Positions 4,931 through 5,042 of a DNA stretch of 5,042 nt are shown here, piece by piece. Origin of the DNA: Thermoflexales bacterium (GTDB taxonomy: Bacteria > Chloroflexota > Anaerolineae > Fen-1058); NCBI GenBank assembly GCA_017882055.1, contig JADGQE010000306.1:1-5042 (forward strand). Reading direction: 5' to 3'. Below the pieces are notes generated by a model, which saw only the letters and a list, made by a program, of their open reading frames with translations, made no database searches and had not been told where the DNA came from. Every line of letters starts with the position of its first letter. Positions within the stretch are counted from its first letter, which is position 1. The position numbers and the translations under genes were made by a program.

Positions 4931-5042
4931 CGGTAGATAAACACTCGGGTTCACGTAGATCGATATGGGGCCGTAGATGTTATTGAGTTCATTGCCTTCG
5001 ACGATGCGGCCATGTTGCGATGAGCCATATGCTGGATCCGGA
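4910..5042 (-). CDS. C-terminal fragment of an unrecognised, probably exported protein (runs off the window)
   Basis: An open minus-strand frame enters from the right edge and ends at TAG after 43 codons; the start lies outside the window. I do not recognise the family. The visible end is a Gly/Asn/Tyr-rich stretch (with QHGRIVEGNELNNIYGPI in the middle) typical of beta-rich extracytoplasmic domains, followed by the tail VYLPLILKQK. Short C-terminal YLPL-type hydrophobic tails recur, in my memory, at the ends of secreted or surface proteins of Chloroflexota, so an envelope or extracellular location is inferred. Protein-like composition and the stem-loop right after the stop support a real gene. 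It lies just upstream of the membrane glycosyltransferase on the same strand, which fits a shared envelope context but does not prove it. Confidence 0.65.
   Translation of the reverse strand, partial: PDPAYGSSQHGRIVEGNELNNIYGPISIYVNPSVYLPLILKQK

Overview
The window looks like an ordinary chromosomal stretch of a free-living, moderately GC-rich bacterium. Chloroflexota (Anaerolineae or Chloroflexia-like) is my best guess. It rests on the DegS/DegU-style signalling pair, on a GT-C membrane glycosyltransferase of a type I associate with that phylum, and on a truncated protein ending in a YLPLILKQK tail, which resembles the C-terminal YLPL-type ends I remember from Chloroflexota surface proteins. 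This assignment is inference from memory. No rRNA, tRNA, phage, transposase or CRISPR is visible, and every credible gene lies on the minus strand, so the window reads from right to left.

Region by region, in transcription order: the last 43 codons of an unrecognised, probably exported protein (4910-5042) are followed by a stem-loop (4866-4901). Next comes a 480-residue multi-membrane glycosyltransferase (3407-4849) whose start lies 16 bases past that stem-loop and has no visible Shine-Dalgarno. A 245-base gap (3162-3406) holds a good extended -10 promoter (3344-3372), a widespread REP-like palindrome (3235-3261) and a second inverted repeat just before the next ribosome binding site. This gap leads into a two-gene operon, a NarL/DegU-type response regulator (2448-3161, GTG start) and a soluble DegS-like histidine kinase (1330-2424, TTG start), closed by an intrinsic terminator (1265-1300). 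After a 277-base gap with one further strong hairpin (1146-1179) comes a classical short-chain dehydrogenase/reductase (318-1052), followed 38 bases later by a small unknown ORF (88-279). Bases 1-87 show nothing I can support.

Functionally, the centre is a complete cytoplasmic two-component system with its own promoter and terminator. It is a self-contained regulatory unit whose signal and targets cannot be read from the window. The glycosyltransferase and the truncated secreted-type protein suggest a cell-envelope locus upstream. The reductase and the small ORF form a separate, possibly bicistronic unit. I see no clear novel multi-gene system. The points most worth a second look are the unusual leaders and hairpins, the C-terminal tail motif and the unknown 63-residue protein.
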